DNA of 64,000 nt from Salaquimonas pukyongi (GCF_001953055.1 NZ_CP019044.1:186001-250000), one strand, 5' to 3'. Numbered from the stretch's first letter, positions 19,910-30,799 are shown. Notes: generated by a model not told the origin, from the sequence alone. A program made the numbers and translations.

Positions 19910-22711
19910 CTATGCCGGAACCGCCCTTTGCGGCGTGGTGTTCCTTATTTGAGCCGTACCTGATTTGATTGCCTGCGTCAGCGTGTCGATAATCTTGCGC
20001 TGGCGGCCTTCCAGCCGAATTTTGTCGCCAACAAGATCGGTGACGTAGAAGCTGTCGATGGCCTTCTCGCCAAATGTGGCGATCTGGGCCGATGCGATGT
20101 TGAGATTGAGTTCCGAAATCGCGAAGGTGATGTCGGAAAGAACCCCCGGCCTGTCCAGGCACTTGACCTCGATTACGGTAAAGTCGTTCGACAGATTGTT
20201 GTTGATGGAAACTTCCGGCGGCACAGAAAAGGCCCTGGTGGCGCGCCGCTGCCTTGGCTGTTTTGCCCGCAGGTCGGAAAGACGGACCTTGCCCGTCAGC
20301 GCATCGCGGATCGTCTTGCAAAGCCGTTCTGCCCGTTCGATCTCCTCATGGTCGCTTTCGAACTCACGATTGATGAAGATCGTATCCAGCGCTCTTCCAT
20401 CGCGCGTGGTGTGGATCTTCGCGTCAACAATGTTTGCACCTGCAACCGCGCACACACCCGCCAGGATGGAAAGCAGTTTTGGATGATCGGGCGACAGCAC
20501 GTTGATTTCGGTGATCGCCTCGAAATCCTTCGTGTGTACCATGGTGGAGAGCTGTTCGTTACGCGCTTTTGCAAGGCGCAGAAACTCCATATGGCGGATC
20601 TGGTTCTCCAGGGGCGTTGAAAGGAAATAGGGATCGTAGTGAAGGTCCAGAATTGAATTGAGCTCTTCTGCGTCCCAATCCTGCAATGCGTCGGCCAGGC
20701 TGCCGCGTGCCTGGGCAACCGCGCCCTTCTGGTCGATCTCGGTAAATCCGCCGGTCAGCAGCGGCACTGCGGCGTGATAAAGCGTGCGCAGCAATTGTCC
20801 TTTCCAGCCATTCCACACACCCGGGCCGACGGCGCGGATGTCGCACACGGTAAGAATGAGCAGATATTTGAGCCGCTCGGCCGACTGCACCGTGGCGGCA
20901 AAGGTCTCGATCGTCTTTCGATCCGAAAGGTCACGCGATTGCGCCGTCATGCTCATGGTCAGGTGTTCGCGCACCAGCCATTCGACCAGTTCCGTGCGCT
21001 GTTTGGAAAATCCGAACCTCGGACACAGGCTCCTGGCCACCTTGGCGCCGGCAATGGAGTGGTCTTCACGCCGCCCCTTTGCAATGTCGTGGATCAGTAC
21101 TGCGACATACAACACTTCCCGGTCCTCGATCTCCGGAAGAAGGCGAACCGAAAGCGGATGGTCCTGGCCGATCAGGTTGCGCTCGATGGCCGACAACACG
21201 CCCACCGCCCGGATGAGGTGCTCATCGACGGTGTAGTGGTGATACATGTTGAACTGCATCATGGCGACGATCTTGCCGAAAGGGGGAATGAAACGTCCCA
21301 GCACGCCGGTTTCGTTCATCTTGCGCAACAGGGTTTCCGGCCCGTTGCGGGAGGTCGCAATGGCCAGAAACAGCCGGTTGGCTTCTTCATTGGCGCGCAG
21401 TTTCTTGTCGACCAGCTTCAGCGAATTGGCGAGCAGGTATCTGGCGTCGGGATGGATATCCAGATTGTTGTCGTCTGCCAGCTTGAAGATGCGCAGCAGG
21501 TTCACCGGGTCGCGTTTGAAAACGGCTTCATCGGCAACATTGATTCTGCCGTGATCGTCGACGAAATCGGTTGATCCTGCGATCTTGCGCACCGGAAAGC
21601 GGATCGAGCGGATAAGCCCGTTGATGCCGGTTACCGATTTTGCCTGCTCCTCCTCCAGCTCGGCGCAGACGATCAGGGTCAGGTCGCCCACTTCCTTGGC
21701 GATCAGGAAATAGTGTTTCATGAACCGTTCAACGTCGAGTAGCCCGCCATGAGAGAGATATTTCAACCGCGTCGCCATCTCCCGCTGAATTTCGAAGGAA
21801 AGCCGTTCCTCGGCGCGCCCGGCAAGAAAATGCATGTGGCATCGTACCGTCCACAAAAAGCGCTCGGCGCGCTTGAAGCGGCGGAATTCATCGGCGGTGA
21901 ACAGGCCCGCTGAGACAAGTTCCCTGGGCCGTGAAACGCGGTAGTAGTATTTGCCGATCCAGAACAGGGTGTGCAGGTCGCGCAGGCCGCCCTTGCCGTC
22001 CTTGATGTTGGGTTCGACAAGGTAGCGCGATTCGCCCGACTTCTTGTGTCGCAAATCCCGCTCAGCCAGCTTTGCGTCAATGAACTCCTTGGCCGTCTTG
22101 CGTACCACTTCCATCTGGAAACGCTTTTCAAGCTCGCCGAACAGTTTCTTGTCGCCGGTAATGAAACGCGCTTCAAGGATGGAGGTGCGGATTGTCATGT
22201 CCGCCTTCGCCTGGCGGATGCACTCGTCTATGTTGCGGGTGGCATGGCCCACCTTGTAGCCCATGTCCCAAAGAAAATAGAGCACATATTCGACGATCTG
22301 TTCGCACCATGGGGTCTGTTTGAACGGCAAAATGAACAGAAGGTCGATGTCCGAGCCGGGCGCCAGCGTGCCCCGTCCGTAGCCACCGACGGCTGCAATC
22401 GTCAGCCGCTCGCCGCTGGAGGGGTTGTCGTTGTGATAAACGTGCAGGGCGGCAAACTGGTAAATTGCCTGGATCAGCGTGTCCTGAAGGTGGGAAAGCC
22501 GCTTGGCGCAAAGTGTCCCGTCGCCATCCTCCAGCAACAGGGTTTCAGCTTTTGTGCGGGCTTCCCGGTAGACCGCCTTGAAATGCTTCAGCAATTCCGC
22601 GCGCAGGGCGGTGGAAGCAGGCGCATGGCTGCTGTTTGCAGCCAGTTCCTCGATATCGTCCAGAAAACGGGTCGGGTTGATCAGAGGCTTGGAAAGGGTC
22701 TGCTTCGCCAT
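19910..22711 (-). CDS. glnD: Bifunctional PII uridylyltransferase/uridylyl-removing enzyme
   Basis: A 933-residue nitrogen sensor that uridylylates PII proteins when glutamine is low and removes UMP when it is high. In order: nucleotidyltransferase domain with GGYGRGTLAPGSDIDLLF (GX3G...SDXD metal site, about residue 110); a PII-UTase helical linker; an HD phosphohydrolase domain with LIHDIAKGRREDHS; and two C-terminal ACT domains that bind glutamine (LSPDHPKLLSILAG and CLDRPGVLSDITFAI). Length and layout are normal. In some rhizobia glnD neighbours mutS; here mutS is 15 kb away. Confidence 0.97.
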   Translation of the reverse strand: MAKQTLSKPLINPTRFLDDIEELAANSSHAPASTALRAELLKHFKAVYREARTKAETLLLEDGDGTLCAKRLSHLQDTLIQAIYQFAALHVYHNDNPSSGERLTIAAVGGYGRGTLAPGSDIDLLFILPFKQTPWCEQIVEYVLYFLWDMGYKVGHATRNIDECIRQAKADMTIRTSILEARFITGDKKLFGELEKRFQMEVVRKTAKEFIDAKLAERDLRHKKSGESRYLVEPNIKDGKGGLRDLHTLFWIGKYYYRVSRPRELVSAGLFTADEFRRFKRAERFLWTVRCHMHFLAGRAEERLSFEIQREMATRLKYLSHGGLLDVERFMKHYFLIAKEVGDLTLIVCAELEEEQAKSVTGINGLIRSIRFPVRKIAGSTDFVDDHGRINVADEAVFKRDPVNLLRIFKLADDNNLDIHPDARYLLANSLKLVDKKLRANEEANRLFLAIATSRNGPETLLRKMNETGVLGRFIPPFGKIVAMMQFNMYHHYTVDEHLIRAVGVLSAIERNLIGQDHPLSVRLLPEIEDREVLYVAVLIHDIAKGRREDHSIAGAKVARSLCPRFGFSKQRTELVEWLVREHLTMSMTAQSRDLSDRKTIETFAATVQSAERLKYLLILTVCDIRAVGPGVWNGWKGQLLRTLYHAAVPLLTGGFTEIDQKGAVAQARGSLADALQDWDAEELNSILDLHYDPYFLSTPLENQIRHMEFLRLAKARNEQLSTMVHTKDFEAITEINVLSPDHPKLLSILAGVCAVAGANIVDAKIHTTRDGRALDTIFINREFESDHEEIERAERLCKTIRDALTGKVRLSDLRAKQPRQRRATRAFSVPPEVSINNNLSNDFTVIEVKCLDRPGVLSDITFAISELNLNIASAQIATFGEKAIDSFYVTDLVGDKIRLEGRQRKIIDTLTQAIKSGTAQIRNTTPQRAVPA

Positions 22712-22789
22712 GATGGCGCACCATTATGCCCCTGCACGACAATTTGCAATTGTCCAGCGCCCGGACATTCACCGATATGCGGAGGGCTG

Positions 22790-23527
22790 CTATTGGCTGC
22801 TGCCGCTGCCACCATCGGCGGTTTCTTCTGCCTTCTCGGACTTGGGAGCCGCTTGTTTGGGCCCGCCCTTCGAGACACCCACCATGGCGGGCCGAAGGCA
22901 ACGGTTGCCGATAACGAAACCTTCCTGGACCACGTTCAACACGGTGTTGTTTGGAACGTCGGTATTGGGAATCTCGAACATTGCCTGGTGAAAATTGGGA
23001 TCAAAGCGCTCGTTGAGCGGGTTGATTTTCTTCACCCCGTGTTTTTCCAGCCCCTGCATCATCGACCGCTCGGTCATTTCAACGCCTTCCAGAAGCGCCT
23101 TCAGCCCGTCATCGTCGCCATTGCGCGCGTCTTCCGGCACCGCATCTATGGCGCGCCGAAGATTGTCTGCAACCTGCAGCATTTCGCGGGCAAAACCGGC
23201 TATGGAATATTCCCGTGCATCGGCAACATCCTTCTGGGTGCGCCGGCGCAGATTTTCCATTTCCGCATGGGCGCGTAGAAACTGGTCGTTCAAATCACTT
23301 TTTTCCTGTTCGACGCGTTCGATTTCCGCGGCCAGAAACGCAGCCGGGCTTGAAAACCCGCTCTTTGCCGCCTGTTCGGCAATTTCCATCTCGGCCTCTT
23401 CGCCCGTCTTTTCGCCGCTTTCAGCCTCGTTCTCCGATTCGGAGCTTTCCGCAGCAGCGCCTTCAACGGCTTCCTCTTCGGCTTCGTTCACGGCGTCTTT
23501 GGCCTGATGCTCGGTGTTGTCCGTCAT
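22790..23527 (-). CDS. grpE: Nucleotide exchange factor GrpE
   Basis: A 245-residue cochaperone that releases ADP from DnaK. A long Glu/Ala-rich N-terminal region is followed by a coiled coil ([27 protein letters not shown]) and the beta-wing domain with [17 protein letters not shown] and [24 protein letters not shown]. The C-terminal tail is low complexity. The ATG at 23527 with a GGGAAG ribosome site is preferred; an upstream in-frame ATG lies inside a repeated element. It follows hrcA, the heat-shock repressor gene, as in many bacteria. Confidence 0.96.
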   Translation of the reverse strand: MTDNTEHQAKDAVNEAEEEAVEGAAAESSESENEAESGEKTGEEAEMEIAEQAAKSGFSSPAAFLAAEIERVEQEKSDLNDQFLRAHAEMENLRRRTQKDVADAREYSIAGFAREMLQVADNLRRAIDAVPEDARNGDDDGLKALLEGVEMTERSMMQGLEKHGVKKINPLNERFDPNFHQAMFEIPNTDVPNNTVLNVVQEGFVIGNRCLRPAMVGVSKGGPKQAAPKSEKAEETADGGSGSSQ

Positions 23528-23540
23528 CGTTGTTCTTCCC

Positions 23541-23593
23541 TGGATCGTTTCGCGTTTCATCAGAAACGGGACAGCGATTAATTCCGTTGATTT
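23541..23593 (-). repeat. Intergenic palindromic repeat, copy A (before grpE)
   Basis: This segment closely matches 51923-51973 upstream of slyX. Both contain CGTTTC-ATCR-GAAACG, a 6-bp-stem hairpin, inside a longer shared block (CGTTTC, CGTTTCATC, GAAACGGGACA, TCCGTT). The same orientation relative to the downstream minus-strand gene is kept. The element begins about 14 bp upstream of the grpE ATG and forms an open frame beginning MKRET that is not likely translated. Confidence 0.6.
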
Positions 23594-23635
23594 TGTTTAC
23601 AGGTCCATGACCTGGGTTATGTGCGATTTTGCCTC

Positions 23636-23664
23636 GATATCAGGTTCCCGATACGAAAAATCAA
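23636..23664 (-). promoter_or_regulatory. Candidate promoter for grpE
   Basis: On the minus strand TTGATT and GATATC are separated by exactly 17 bp, about 110 bp upstream of the grpE start. It fits a vegetative or heat-shock sigma factor only loosely. No CIRCE element is visible between hrcA and grpE. Confidence 0.3.
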
Positions 23665-23696
23665 CCCCTGGATGGCGGAATAACCGCGATTGTCCG

Positions 23697-24797
23697 TTAC
23701 CGGCGCAGCATCTTGCCGACGACTTCGGCCGTATAGTCGATCATCGGCACAATTCGCGCATAGTTGAGCCGGGTCGGGCCGATGATGCCAAGCGCTCCAA
23801 TCACCCGCTGATTGTCATCGCGGTAAGGCGCAACCACGAGCGAGGAACCCGACTGGGAAAACAGCCGGCTTTCGGCGCCGATGAAGATGCGCACCCCTTC
23901 GCCTTCCTCGGCAAGGTTGAGCAGGCGGATCAGACTGTCCTTTGCCTCCAGATCATCGAACAGCTGCTGTACCCGGGAAAGGTCTTCCGCCGCGTTGAGG
24001 TCGTTGAGCAGGTTCGCATGGCCCGAAACGATGATTCTGCCGGGGTCGCGGTCCTGGGCGCCTGCCCATACCGCCACCCCCTCATCGACCATGCGGGTAA
24101 CCAGCGAATCAAGCTCTGCGCGGGTTTCGTTGTGAAGGCGCTCAAGCTGGGTGCGGGCCTCGCCCAGGGTCAGCCCGGCGATCTTGGCGTTCATGTAGTT
24201 TGCCGCTTCCACCAGCGAGGAAGCGGTGATGCCCGCGGGCAGGCCGATGATCCGGTTCTCCACCTGGCCGTTTTCGCCGACGATGACCACCAGCGCCCGT
24301 TCCGGCTCCAACCGCACGAATTCGATATGTTTCAGCCGCAAGTCCTGTTTTGCACTGGTGACCAGCCCTGCGCTCTGCGTCAGTCCTGAAAGCAACTGGC
24401 TTGCATCGGTAAGGATGGCATCCATGCTGCGGCCATCGCCGCTGGCGCGAACCTGGGAATCAATCGAGCGGCGGTCATCGCGGCTCAGATCGCCGATCTC
24501 CATGAAACTGTCGACGAAAAAGCGCAATCCCATTTCCGTTGGAAGCCGCCCGGCGCTGGTGTGCGGTGCAAAGACAAGCCCCAGATGCTCAAGATCGCTC
24601 ATCACATTGCGGATGGTTGCCGCTGAAAGACCTTCGCTGAATACCCTGGAAAGATTGCGCGATCCCAGCGGCTCACCCGTCTCAAGGTAGTTCTCGACAA
24701 TATGGCGGAAAACATCACGCGAACGGGCGTCCAGATGGTCCATCAGGGCGTGGTTTTCGCGATTGCCGTCAGGATTTTTGGGCAGTGGGCTGGTCAT
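23697..24797 (-). CDS. hrcA: Heat-inducible transcription repressor HrcA
   Basis: A 366-residue repressor of groE-type heat-shock genes that binds CIRCE operators. It has the winged-helix N-terminus ([30 protein letters not shown], then [19 protein letters not shown]), [14 protein letters not shown], and a GAF-like C-terminal domain ending in [28 protein letters not shown]. An ATG six codons upstream (24815) is an alternative start. It is divergent from rph; the 149-bp gap holds no CIRCE that I can find. Confidence 0.95.
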   Translation of the reverse strand: MTSPLPKNPDGNRENHALMDHLDARSRDVFRHIVENYLETGEPLGSRNLSRVFSEGLSAATIRNVMSDLEHLGLVFAPHTSAGRLPTEMGLRFFVDSFMEIGDLSRDDRRSIDSQVRASGDGRSMDAILTDASQLLSGLTQSAGLVTSAKQDLRLKHIEFVRLEPERALVVIVGENGQVENRIIGLPAGITASSLVEAANYMNAKIAGLTLGEARTQLERLHNETRAELDSLVTRMVDEGVAVWAGAQDRDPGRIIVSGHANLLNDLNAAEDLSRVQQLFDDLEAKDSLIRLLNLAEEGEGVRIFIGAESRLFSQSGSSLVVAPYRDDNQRVIGALGIIGPTRLNYARIVPMIDYTAEVVGKMLRR

Positions 24798-24946
24798 GGT
24801 CAAAATATAGCGCATCCTTTCTGCCGTGCAATCCGCGCGCCCTGCCGATGATGTGTTCGATTGCAGGACCCGTGCTTTATTTTTGCCGCCGTTCCCTCTA
24901 CAAGCAGCGCCGGTTTGCCCCCAATTACAACCGGACAGGAGACAGA

Positions 24947-25651
24947 ATGCGTCTTTCGAGCAGAAAACCCGACGAAATGCGTAGCGTAACCATCGAGAAG
25001 GGTTATTCGCTGCATGCCGAGGGATCGTGCCTGATCAAGTGCGGCAACACCCATGTGCTGTGTACGGCAAGCCTGGAAGAGCGTGTGCCGCCATGGCTGC
25101 GCGGTGCCGGGCGCGGCTGGGTTACCGCCGAATACGGCATGCTGCCGCGTTCCACCCATGAGCGCATGCGGCGCGAGGCTACGGCAGGCAAGCAATCGGG
25201 CCGCACGCAGGAGATTTCGCGCCTGATCGGCCGCTCGCTGCGCGCCGTGGTCGATCTTGAAGCGCTGGGCGAACGCCAGATCACGGTTGACTGTGACGTC
25301 ATTCAGGCCGATGGCGGCACGCGGACGGCATCGATCACCGGCGGTTTCATCGCACTGAAGGAATGCCTTGCCTGGATGAAACATCGCGGAATGGTTCAGG
25401 ATCATGTGCTGACCGACAACGTTGCCGCCATTTCATGCGGCATCTATGAGGGAACGCCGGTACTCGATCTGGACTATGTCGAGGATTCGGCGGCCGAAAC
25501 CGATGCCAATTTCGTCATGACGGGCTCAGGTGGTATTGTCGAGGTTCAGGGAACGGCGGAGGGAAAGCCCTTCAGCGAGGAGGAATTCATGAACCTGCTT
25601 GCGCTCGCAAGGGCCGGAATTGGCGATCTGGTAAAACTGCAGAACGGATAA
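24947..25651 (+). CDS. rph: Ribonuclease PH
   Basis: A 234-residue phosphorolytic exoribonuclease that trims tRNA 3' ends. It starts [20 protein letters not shown] and contains [41 protein letters not shown], the family signature with phosphate and RNA-binding arginines, and [21 protein letters not shown]. An AGGAGA ribosome site precedes the ATG at 24947, although the frame is open further upstream. It leads a plus-strand run rph-VOC-rdgB-hemW with very short or overlapping junctions; rph-rdgB-hemW is a conserved alphaproteobacterial order. Confidence 0.97.
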   Translation: MRLSSRKPDEMRSVTIEKGYSLHAEGSCLIKCGNTHVLCTASLEERVPPWLRGAGRGWVTAEYGMLPRSTHERMRREATAGKQSGRTQEISRLIGRSLRAVVDLEALGERQITVDCDVIQADGGTRTASITGGFIALKECLAWMKHRGMVQDHVLTDNVAAISCGIYEGTPVLDLDYVEDSAAETDANFVMTGSGGIVEVQGTAEGKPFSEEEFMNLLALARAGIGDLVKLQNG

Positions 25652-25660
25652 GATGAACCC

Positions 25661-26065
25661 ATGCCGCCAGCCATCCTTGAAACCGCGCTTTACTGCGACG
25701 ACCTGGAGGCGGCCCGGCAATTCTATACGCACAAGCTGGAGCTGGAGGTTGTTGCCGAGGTGCCGGGCCGGCATGTATTCTTCCAGCTTGCGAATTCGGT
25801 CCTGCTGATCTTCGATCCCGCAGCGACCGTAAAGCCTTCGACGGGCAGGTTTGCTGTTCCAGAACACGGTGCAACAGGGAACGGCCATGCCTGCTTTTCT
25901 ACTGCGCCGCTTGGCTACGGACACTGGTTGAACAAGGTTCGCGAGGCGGGCATTGAAATCGAACGGGAATTGACATGGCCCAATGGTGCCCGTTCCTTCT
26001 ATTTTCGCGATGTGGCGGGAAACAGCCTGGAATTCGGCGAACCTAAACTGTGGGATCTGGAATGA
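25661..26065 (+). CDS. VOC-family (glyoxalase/bleomycin resistance-like) protein
   Basis: A 134-residue protein with paired beta-alpha-beta-beta-beta modules. It begins with [26 protein letters not shown] and ends with [19 protein letters not shown], where the final Glu (SLEFGEP) and an early His/Glu position usually bind a metal. The substrate is unknown. It starts 9 bp after rph and its stop overlaps the rdgB start as ATGA, so translation is probably coupled. Confidence 0.88.
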   Translation: MPPAILETALYCDDLEAARQFYTHKLELEVVAEVPGRHVFFQLANSVLLIFDPAATVKPSTGRFAVPEHGATGNGHACFSTAPLGYGHWLNKVREAGIEIERELTWPNGARSFYFRDVAGNSLEFGEPKLWDLE

Positions 26066-26772
26066 GACATCTGGAAGAAACCGAAATCGTTGTGGCCACA
26101 CACAATGCGGGCAAGGTGGCGGAAATCAACGATCTGCTGCGTCCGTTCGGACTTGCTGCAAGATCGGCAGCAGATCACGGTCTTGATGAGCCGGAGGAGA
26201 CGGGCACGACATTCGAGGAAAATGCCTACACCAAGGCAAATGCAGCAGCCTCTGCCACCGGCTTGCCGGCACTTTCCGATGATTCGGGCCTTTGCGTCGA
26301 CGCACTTGACGGCGCGCCGGGCGTCTACACTGCCAACTGGGCTGAAAAGCCCGATGGTTCGGGGCGTGATTTTTTCATGGCGATGGAGAAGGTCGAACAG
26401 GTCTTGCAGAAGAAAGGGGCAACAGATCCCCGCCAGCGCACAGCCCGTTTCGTCGCCGTTCTGTGCCTTTGCTGGCCTGACGGCCATGCCGAGTATTTCC
26501 GCGGAGAAGTGGAAGGAACCCTTGTGTGGCCCCCGCGCGGCGACAAGGGTTTTGGCTATGATCCGGTTTTCCGGCCGGACGGTTTCGACCAGACCTTCGG
26601 CGAAATGCCGGCAAGCCAGAAGCATGGCTGGGAAGCAGGCCGGGGCGACCTTGGCCTTTCCCATCGCGCCCGGGCCTTTGCCAAATTCGCGCAGGAGTGC
26701 CTCATTCCATCGGGCCACGGTGTTGTACCGGATGCAGACCCTGGTCCGGTTTCCGGCGGCGAGGCTGCTTGA
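26062..26772 (+). CDS. rdgB: XTP/dITP pyrophosphatase (RdgB/HAM1 family)
   Basis: A 236-residue house-cleaning enzyme that hydrolyses XTP and dITP to stop misincorporation. The N-terminal [13 protein letters not shown] motif binds the triphosphate; [25 protein letters not shown] and [23 protein letters not shown] are the other signatures. The start is the ATG at 26062, overlapping the VOC stop. The C-terminus has about 20 residues beyond the usual HRARAFAKF end, reaching into the hemW start region. Confidence 0.96.
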   Translation: MRHLEETEIVVATHNAGKVAEINDLLRPFGLAARSAADHGLDEPEETGTTFEENAYTKANAAASATGLPALSDDSGLCVDALDGAPGVYTANWAEKPDGSGRDFFMAMEKVEQVLQKKGATDPRQRTARFVAVLCLCWPDGHAEYFRGEVEGTLVWPPRGDKGFGYDPVFRPDGFDQTFGEMPASQKHGWEAGRGDLGLSHRARAFAKFAQECLIPSGHGVVPDADPGPVSGGEAA

Positions 26773-27935
26773 GCGCACATCACCACAATCCGGGCGATCC
26801 TTTCGGGGTCTATGTGCATTGGCCGTTCTGTGCCGCCAAATGCCCCTATTGCGACTTTAATTCCCATGTCCGCCACAAGCCGGTCGATCAGGCAACATTC
26901 GCTGAAGCCTACAGGCTGGAAATTGCCCATATGGCCGCGCTGGCACCTGAGCGCGAGGTTACCTCGATTTTTTTCGGCGGCGGCACGCCCTCGCTCATGG
27001 AGCCCGACACGGTGGGCATCATCATGGAGGCGATCGCCAGTCATTGGCCGGTATCTGCCGATGCCGAAATAACGCTTGAAGCCAATCCTTCCAGCGTCGA
27101 GGCACGCCGCTTCAAGGGATACCGCCAGCGCGGCGTCAACCGCCTGTCACTCGGGGTGCAGTCGCTCAACGATGCGCAGTTGAAATTCCTGGGCCGGCTG
27201 CATACCGCCGATGAGGCAAGAGCGGCAATCGAACTGGCACGGGAGATTTTCCCTCGCCTTTCCTTCGACATGATCTATGCCCGGCCCGGACAAACCCCGC
27301 AAGCATGGCGCAGCGAACTGGAAAATGCGATCGCGCTTGCCGCCGATCACCTGTCGCTTTACCAACTGACCATCGAGGCGGGGACGCCGTTTTTCGATCT
27401 GCACCGAAAGGGCAGGCTTAACGTGCCCGATCAGGACCTTGCCGCCGATCTTTATGAACTGACTGCCGGTGTGACGCATCAACACGGCCTGCCGGCATAT
27501 GAAATTTCAAACCATGCCCGCCCCGGTGCAGAATCGCAGCACAATCTGACCTATTGGCGCTATCACGATTATGCCGGCATCGGTCCAGGTGCCCATGGCA
27601 GGCTGACCGTAGATGGCCGCAAGCTTGCCACGGCCTGCGAAAGAAATCCCGAAATCTGGTGGCAGCAGGTCATGGTCGAAGGCAATGGCTTGCGGGAATC
27701 GGAACACCTGCTGGAGACCGAGGCTGCCGATGAATTTCTGCTGATGGGGTTGCGCCTGCGCGAAGGCATCGATCCGGCCCGGTTCGAGGCCATGGCGGAA
27801 AGGCCGCTCAACCCGGATCGCATACGGATGCTGGCGTCCCAGGGCCTGCTGGAGACCAGCAAGGCGGGCCGCCTGCGCGCCACGCCGCAGGGGGCGTTGC
27901 TGCTCGATGCGGTGGTGGCCGATCTGGCGAGTTGA
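26769..27935 (+). CDS. hemW: HemW-type radical SAM haem chaperone (coproporphyrinogen III oxidase-like)
   Basis: A 388-residue protein with the radical SAM motif CAAKCPYC (CX3CX2C) at about residues 20-27 and the HemN-family blocks [25 protein letters not shown] and [20 protein letters not shown]. It lacks the N-terminal extension of true oxygen-independent coproporphyrinogen oxidase, so the HemW haem-transfer role is preferred. The start is read as TTG at 26769, overlapping the rdgB stop (TTGA). An upstream ATG in frame gives no family similarity. Confidence 0.94.
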   Translation: MSAHHHNPGDPFGVYVHWPFCAAKCPYCDFNSHVRHKPVDQATFAEAYRLEIAHMAALAPEREVTSIFFGGGTPSLMEPDTVGIIMEAIASHWPVSADAEITLEANPSSVEARRFKGYRQRGVNRLSLGVQSLNDAQLKFLGRLHTADEARAAIELAREIFPRLSFDMIYARPGQTPQAWRSELENAIALAADHLSLYQLTIEAGTPFFDLHRKGRLNVPDQDLAADLYELTAGVTHQHGLPAYEISNHARPGAESQHNLTYWRYHDYAGIGPGAHGRLTVDGRKLATACERNPEIWWQQVMVEGNGLRESEHLLETEAADEFLLMGLRLREGIDPARFEAMAERPLNPDRIRMLASQGLLETSKAGRLRATPQGALLLDAVVADLAS

Positions 27936-27942
27936 GACGTTT

Positions 27943-29156
27943 CTAACTTCCGGTGAAGCGGGTTGGCGCCGGGCTTTCCAGCTTTCCCTGCCCGTTCACC
28001 ACCTTGTAGATGGCAAGGCCGCGCTCGCTGGTGCCGTCCGGTTTCATGCGGAAAACGCCGTTGATCCCGGCAAACCCGCGGCGGTCTTCGATCGAAGCAG
28101 GCGTGAATGCCTGCTTGGGGCCCTTGGTTTTTACCAGATTGATGGCAAGCGTCACCGCATCATAGGCAAGACCCGCAAACAGGCCGGGCGGCTGATTGTA
28201 GGTGGACTGATAGCGGGTGGAAAAACCGCTGAAATTGGTGATGTCCCGGCCAGTGTATAGCGCGCCTTCAAGCTCGGGACGGCCGAATTTGACGGATTCC
28301 CACTGTCCCGATCCCAGCACCTGTTTGCCCTCAAGCGACGCGCCGGCGCGTTTCAGGCTGGACAGGATGACTTCCGGAATTTGCCCCCTTCGGGGATGTA
28401 GAGCGCATCGGCAGCCTCCACCGAGACCACAGCTTCGCGTACCGCCGCTTCAATGCCCTCTCCTGAACGCTCGTATTTGCTGATCTGAACATTGGCCCCC
28501 GCGCGGCCTGCCACCTGGCGCAGGGTGGCTTCCTGCAGAACACCCACGGCACCGGTTGGAAGGAATGCATGAATGTTGCGCCTGCCGAGCGACAACGCAT
28601 AGGAAACCAGCCGTCTGGTATCGGCAGACTGGGTATAGGAAAGCAGATAGGCACCGCGCCGTGCGACGCTCGGATCGTTGGAAAAGGCGATCATGGTCTT
28701 GCCGGCAGGTAGCGTAACGGCGGAAGCAGAGCTTACCGATCCCGAAAACAGCGGCCCCAGAATGGCTGTAGATCCCTCATTGATCGCTTCGGTGGCCATG
28801 TTCTGGGCATCGGCCGCCGTACCCTTGGTGTCCTTGATTACCAGTTGGATGGTGTTCTGGCCGAAATCCTGCATCGCCAGCAATGCGCCGTTCCTAAGAT
28901 CGTTGGCGACAGTGGCCGCATTGCCCGGCGCAGTCTTGGGGATCAGCAGGCTGATGCGCACGGGGCCCTGGCCGAAAACCTCGCCTTGGGGATTGGGCGC
29001 AAGTGGAATGTTGGCCTGTTCGCTGCCCAGGCCTTCCGTGGCGCTGCCCAGATTGGCCGACTGGCACGAGATGAGGGCAAGAGCCAGCAACAGTCCGGCA
29101 CAAAGGCGCGCTGCCAGCGCACGGGCTGCGCTTGTTCTAGTCGTTTCAGTCACCAT
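27943..29156 (-). pseudogene. LppC-like periplasmic lipoprotein (penicillin-binding protein activator), frameshifted
   Basis: Two frames together make one protein. Part one (29156 down to about 28380) has a lipoprotein signal, LALALISC with Cys31, then a type 1 periplasmic-binding-like domain (FGQGPVRISLLIPKT, ILGPLFSGSV). Part two continues to 27943 (LGSGQWESV, AYDAVTLAINL, NGVFRMKPDG). Inserting one A into the three-base run at 28380-28382 joins GGK to IPEVILSSLKRAGASLEG. LppC/LpoA-type proteins stimulate cell-wall synthases in enterics; the alphaproteobacterial role is less clear. It is divergent from rsmI, a common arrangement (lppC-rsmI-yraN-gshB). Confidence 0.82.
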
Positions 29157-29379
29157 TCCGCATCCTTTTGTCGATACCCTGGCGCATACCGGAGCTTCGA
29201 ACCGTTCCCTCCGCTCCTTTAACCCAAAACCGACGCAACGTTAAGTCTGCTGCCGTCAAAACTGCAATCCGGTTTGTGCACGCCGCAAACCGGCTGGACG
29301 GCCCGCCCGCCCTGTGACAGGCTTTGCCGGAGCCGTTCCGGCGGTTGGTGCGCAGATCGGCTGACACCGCAGGATTTTC

Positions 29380-30258
29380 ATGACCACATTTATCATCCAC
29401 GGCAAGGACTTCGAGGCGCCAGCGCTGGAAAGCGGCCTTTATGTGGTTGCAACACCAATTGGCAATCTGGGCGACATCACCATTCGAGCGCTTCAAACGC
29501 TCGCCGCCTGCGATGTGATTGCATGCGAAGATACCCGTGTGACAGGCAAGCTTCTTTCCCGCTATGCCATTACCACCCGCCGGCGCCCCTATCACGAGCA
29601 CAATGCAGACAAGGAAGGCCTGAAGCTGATCGCTTTGCTGCGTGAGGGGCAATCGGTCGCCCTGGTCAGCGATGCCGGAACGCCGCTGATTTCCGATCCG
29701 GGCCAGCGGCTGGTGGCCGCAGCGCTTCAGGAGGGGATGCCGGTTATTGCTATTCCCGGAGCGTCCGCACCGCTGACCGCGCTTTCTGGCTCTGGTCTTT
29801 TTGCCGGACGGTTTACGTTCGCCGGCTTTCTGCCGCCCAAACAGGGCGCCCGGCAGGCGACGCTGTCGGAGTTTACACAAACCCACGGCACATTGATATT
29901 CTTCGAGGGGCCCTCAAGACTTGCTGCGACGCTCAAGGATATGGCGGCGGTTTTTGGTGAGGATCATGGCGCCTGTGTCGCAAGGGAACTGACAAAGCTG
30001 CACGAGGAATTCCGCTCTGCTCCGCTGGCTCAGCTTGCCGCCCATTACCGCGAGCATCCGCCGAAAGGGGAGATTGTCATCCTCGTGAAACCGCTTGTAA
30101 CTTCCGCCCAGGTCGATGGCGAAACCGTGCTGCGCGAATTGCTGGAAACGATGAATGTCAGCCGGGCAGCTGCCGAAGCAGCGCGCCTGACTGGCCGGCC
30201 CAAGCGTGAACTCTATCAGCTTGCCTTGCATGTTTCAGGAGCAAAGCGTGGGAAGTGA
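29380..30258 (+). CDS. rsmI: 16S rRNA (cytidine(1402)-2'-O)-methyltransferase
   Basis: A 292-residue SAM-dependent methyltransferase of the tetrapyrrole methylase fold. It shows VVATPIGNLGDITIRALQTL, CEDTRVTGKLL, and SDAGTPLISDPGQRLV, which are the RsmI signatures. The C-terminus GRPKRELYQLALHV is also typical. The upstream 223 bp (29157-29379) separate it from the divergent lppC-like gene and show no gene. It overlaps yraN by 11 bp. Confidence 0.96.
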   Translation: MTTFIIHGKDFEAPALESGLYVVATPIGNLGDITIRALQTLAACDVIACEDTRVTGKLLSRYAITTRRRPYHEHNADKEGLKLIALLREGQSVALVSDAGTPLISDPGQRLVAAALQEGMPVIAIPGASAPLTALSGSGLFAGRFTFAGFLPPKQGARQATLSEFTQTHGTLIFFEGPSRLAATLKDMAAVFGEDHGACVARELTKLHEEFRSAPLAQLAAHYREHPPKGEIVILVKPLVTSAQVDGETVLRELLETMNVSRAAAEAARLTGRPKRELYQLALHVSGAKRGK

Positions 30259-30640
30259 TCAAGCCCCCGATGCGCCGGCTCAGCATCACCGCCGCAACCG
30301 CCGGCGCGCGCGGCGCTACGGGCTTGCCGCCGAACATTTGGCTGCAGTTGCGTTGCGCCTTAAGGGATACCGGATCCTGGAGCGCAACTATCGCACCAAG
30401 CTGGGTGAAATCGACATCATTGCCCGCAAGGGGGATCTCGTGGCGATTGTCGAGGTAAAGGCGCGTGACAGCGTGGCAGGCGCCGCCGATGCGGTAGGAT
30501 ACCAGGCCCGCCAGCGGATCGGGCGCGCTGCCCATCACTGGCTTGCAACCCGCCGCGATGCCCACCGGCTTTCCCTGCGTTTTGACATCATCGCCATTCG
30601 GCCCTGGCGCTGGCCGGTTCATCTGAAAAACGCATTCTGA
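30248..30640 (+). CDS. yraN: YraN/UPF0102 family nuclease-like protein
   Basis: A 130-residue protein of the UPF0102 family, which has a restriction-endonuclease-like fold. The core motif LGEIDIIARKGDLVAIVEVKAR supplies the D...EVK residues of PD-(D/E)XK nucleases, preceded by GLAAEHLAAVALRLKGYRILERNYR. The cellular role is not established. I prefer the GTG at 30248 because AGGAG lies six bases upstream; an ATG at 30230 is possible. It sits between rsmI and gshB, a conserved neighbourhood. Confidence 0.9.
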   Translation: MGSDQAPDAPAQHHRRNRRRARRYGLAAEHLAAVALRLKGYRILERNYRTKLGEIDIIARKGDLVAIVEVKARDSVAGAADAVGYQARQRIGRAAHHWLATRRDAHRLSLRFDIIAIRPWRWPVHLKNAF

Positions 30641-30799
30641 AAATCGGTACAGGCAACGGTTTTTTCCGAAGCTGCGTTAACCTAGAAGAAATGAAACGCC
30701 AGCACGGAGAGGATTTGTTTACTGATTCCCGCTTCAACAATTCCGTCGCATTGTGAATTCCTTTAAGTGGAGTTCACAGACAATGATCGGGTGAAGGCA

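Noticed and set aside
23528-24946. CIRCE element controlling hrcA or grpE
   Set aside because: Neither the hrcA-rph gap nor the grpE leader contains the TTAGCACTC-N9-GAGTGCTAA palindrome; HrcA targets must be elsewhere.
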